A DNA stretch of 64,000 nt, from the NCBI RefSeq assembly GCF_005871205.1, contig NZ_SWKM01000011.1:248001-312000 (forward strand), given 5' to 3'. The DNA is from Marinobacter alexandrii. GTDB lineage: Bacteria > Pseudomonadota > Gammaproteobacteria > Pseudomonadales > Oleiphilaceae. Every line of letters starts with the position of its first letter. Position 1 is the stretch's first letter. The translations under genes were made by a program, and so were the position numbers. The notes under the pieces were generated by a model. It saw nothing but the letters and a program-made list of their open reading frames with translations, did not search any database and was not told the origin of the DNA. Shown here piece after piece: positions 61,510-64,000 of this stretch.

Positions 61510-64000
61510 ATGAAGCTGGGTAAGAAAAAGACCGGCGACGCTTCCGGTGATGAAAAGCCCGCCAAGAATAACAAGAAGGCAGCCGCGGGCTCAAAGCTCA
61601 AAAAGCTGAATTCGGTGGCCGCCACTCAGGCACTCGTGGTGGTGCTGGCCGGGGTTCTGGCTGCGGTGCTGGTACATTTTCTGGTGGTCCAGCCAGCCGC
61701 AATCGAGCGGTTTGATGTCGAAAAGGCCATTGAGGCCGAGTCGGCGGCGCTGCGAATGAATCAGTATCTGTCACTGATGCAGGCCAGTGTAAATGGTCTG
61801 GCCGATCGACCGGACGTTATTGCCGCGGTGTCTGAACCCGGCGGTATCGTGGCCACCGAAGAGAGCCTGGCCAGTGCATTGCCGGGCATTCAGGGGGTGC
61901 ATCTGTTCCCGTACCGGCAGATTCCCCGTACCGCCAACGAGCGGGGCGCGCTCGGATTCGCTGGTCTTGAACTGCTGCGGCGGGCGGAAAATGGTCAGCC
62001 GTTGCACCCGGATGCATTTCCGCGGGACAACCGCTGGCTGGTCCAGATGGCAACGCCGGTTCGCAATCCGGTCAGCAATGCGGTGATTGGCAGCCTGCTG
62101 GTGATCTTTGACGCTGCCCGCCTGCAGCCGCTGTTGCAGGTGGTCAACGCTGACCTCGGTGGCAAGCTGGAACTGACCCAGACTGTGGCCGGCACCACCC
62201 GTGCGATTGTCAGCCAGGGCAGCGGGTCCGGAGCGGCAGAAACCCGGTCATTGGCCAACCCCGACTGGTCGGTTGCCTACACCCCGGCTAAGGCGCCGAC
62301 CGCGCCAGTGGACATCGTGATGATCGCCATGCTGGTCGGGGCACCGATCCTGCTGGCCGCCATTCTTGTATGGATTCTGCTCAGCCGTGCGCAACAGAGT
62401 ATTCGCCAGGACGTTAGTGCCCTGATTCAATGGGCGCACAAGGTGTTCGGAGGCGACCGGGTCAAGCTGCCGTCGCTCCAATGGGACATGGTGGCGTCCA
62501 CCGGTGAGGTTCTGCCCGGCTGTCCCAAGTGGTGGATAAGCGCGTGGCCAAGGCCCTGGAGATGGCGCGGCCGAAGAAATCGGCGGGTAGTAAGCAGCCG
62601 GTGGCGGCCGGCGACGACGAGCCCCTGTTTCAGGATAAGGACATGCCCGACATCGACATGCTCGACGGCGATGAGGACGTCCTCGGTTTTGGCGGCGACG
62701 ACCTGCTGCCGGGCGGCGATAGCCTGGAAGTGAAAGAAACTCCCGAGCCGACGGTGGCGTTGTCCCCCGACATCTTCCGGGCCTATGACATTCGCGGCAT
62801 CGTCGGCGATACCCTGTCCGCCGATGCGGTCCAGCTGATTGGTCGGGCCATTGGTTCCGAAGCCGTGAAACGTGGTATTGGCGCCCTGTGCATTGGTTAT
62901 GACGGCCGCCATTCCAGCCCCGAACTGGCTAACGCTCTGGCCCGTGGTGTCATGGCAACCGGTTGCGATGTGATTCATGTCGGTGCTGTGCCCACGCCGG
63001 TGCTTTATTTTGCCACCCACGAGCTTCAGACCGGCTCCGGGGTGATGGTGACCGGCAGCCACAATCCGGCCAATTACAATGGCCTGAAGATCATGCTGGG
63101 CGGCGAAACCCTGTCCGGGGATGCCATCCAGAAACTGTACCAGCGAACCCAGGCTGCCGATTTTGCCAGTGGCCAGGGCGGTCAGTCGTCGGAAGACGTC
63201 CGTCGGGCCTACCTGGATCGAATCGTTGGCGATATAGCCGTGGCAGCCCCGCTGAAGGTGGTGGTGGATGCCGGTAATGGCATCGCTGGTGAGCTGGCAC
63301 CGATGCTGGTCGAAGAGCTTGGCTGTGAAGTGGTGCCCCTGTACTGCGAGGTCGATGGCAATTTCCCGAATCACCACCCGGATCCGGGCAAGCCGGCAAA
63401 CCTGGCCGACTTGATCGCTCGGGTAAAAGAAGAGAAGGCCGACATTGGCCTGGCGTTCGATGGCGACGGTGATCGCCTGGGGGTGGTCACCAACACCGGC
63501 AAGATCATCTGGCCGGATCGTTTGCTGATGCTGTTTGCCCGCGATGTGGTTTCGCGTAACCCGGGCGCCGATGTGCTCTATGACGTCAAATGCAGTCGGC
63601 GCCTGGCCGGAGTCATTTCAGAAGCTGGCGGTCGGCCGATCATGTGGAAAACCGGCCACTCGCTGATGAAGGCCAAGATGAAAGAGACCGGTGCTCAGTT
63701 GGCTGGTGAAATGAGTGGGCATATTTTCTTTGGCGAACGCTGGTACGGCTTTGATGATGGCCTGTATGCCGCAGCCCGCCTGCTGGAAATTCTCGGTATC
63801 GAAGACCGGCACAGCGACGAGGTGTTCGCCGACTTCCCCGAGGATGTCAGCACGCCGGAGCTAAATGTCGAAGTGACTGAGAGCAGCAAATTCGGGATTA
63901 TTGAACGGCTGGGTCAGGACGGACAGTTTGGTGACGGCAATATCAGCACGATTGACGGCATCCGCGTGGATTACGCCGATGGCTGGGGGCTGTGCCGGGC
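61510..64000 (+). CDS. algC: Phosphomannomutase/phosphoglucomutase AlgC, frameshifted and cut by the window end
   Basis: AlgC interconverts mannose and glucose 1- and 6-phosphates for LPS and exopolysaccharide. This is the long form: a Lys-rich start, membrane helix (near 45-65), periplasmic domain, second helix (near 275-298) and cytoplasmic linker, then the mutase. A missing base near 62513 moves the frame; the upstream frame stops at 62733. The catalytic half continues in the other frame: phosphoserine TGSHNPANYNG, metal loop FDGDGDRLG and sugar loop GEMSGH are intact. An ATG at 62562 could start it separately. The 3' end is outside the window. Confidence 0.85.
62511..62520 (+). other. Frameshift site in algC
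   Basis: TCTGCCCGGC here would read through as TCTGGCCCGGC with one more G, giving EVLARLSQVVDKRV across the join. In the present frame the protein reads EVLPGCPKWW and becomes unlike the family; the other frame has a TGA at 62505. Confidence 0.8.

Noticed and set aside
62427-63377. Long minus-strand open frame of 316 codons opposite algC
   Set aside because: The plus strand encodes a clear AlgC mutase domain here; the antisense frame is a by-product of high GC codon use.

Overview
The window looks like a chromosomal segment of a marine gammaproteobacterium close to Marinobacter. This rests on gene content and order (Pseudomonas-like blocks: hpt-ubiC-ubiA-phoB-phoR, rubA-rubB, coaD-lao genes, engB-cytochrome c4-dsbA, rpmB-rpmG-radC-coaBC-dut-algC), a Mg-type HemB, a short 558-residue IlvD, alkane/long-chain alcohol oxidation genes and high GC. 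No prophage, insertion sequence, CRISPR array, tRNA or rRNA gene was seen; nearly all of it reads as core genome.

Layout. 1-8670: end of a methyltransferase gene, a probable 6S RNA, VanZ-like protein, CysZ-like protein, RapA, FadE, CrcB and a cold-shock protein with a long leader. 8781-16289: PlsC, a secreted dienelactone-hydrolase-like protein, alanine dehydrogenase, GST, a Yip1-family membrane protein, IlvD, a PBP7-like peptidase and a one-domain asparaginase-like protein. 16297-24636: RsuA, a YdjM-like protein and a lytic transglycosylase; a receiver protein with a PilZ-like tail; PhoR/PhoB with a Pho box; UbiA, UbiC and Hpt. 24919-33597: rubredoxin and its reductase, TesB, two cyclic-di-GMP enzymes flanking a flavodoxin, a PiT phosphate transporter and an unknown small protein. 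33628-36092: two inverted-repeat elements in opposite orientation that bracket a PLP aspartate decarboxylase (PanP) and a DUF503 gene. 36123-44809: AidB-like acyl-CoA dehydrogenase with its TetR regulator, a short SutA-like protein, an orphan lipase foldase, HemB, polyphosphate kinase and a DUF945 protein. 44915-50122: coaD and the laoCBA long-chain alcohol oxidation operon with divergent laoR. 50149-54993: a candidate sigma-E-driven small RNA, then a TRAP transporter, gluconokinase and GntR-type repressor with a perfect operator. 55035-64000: engB, cytochrome c4, dsbA (with a sigma-E-type promoter), a nuclease-family protein, L28/L33, radC, coaBC, dut and a frameshifted algC that runs off the window.

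Themes. Lipid and hydrocarbon use recur (fadE, plsC, tesB, aidB-like, rubredoxin pair, lao operon, lipase foldase), as does phosphate handling (phoBR, PiT, ppk). The most interesting non-coding signals are the sigma-E-type small RNA candidate at 50183-50293, the covarying inverted-repeat elements around panP, several perfect palindromic operators, and a single-base frameshift that separates the membrane half from the catalytic half of AlgC.
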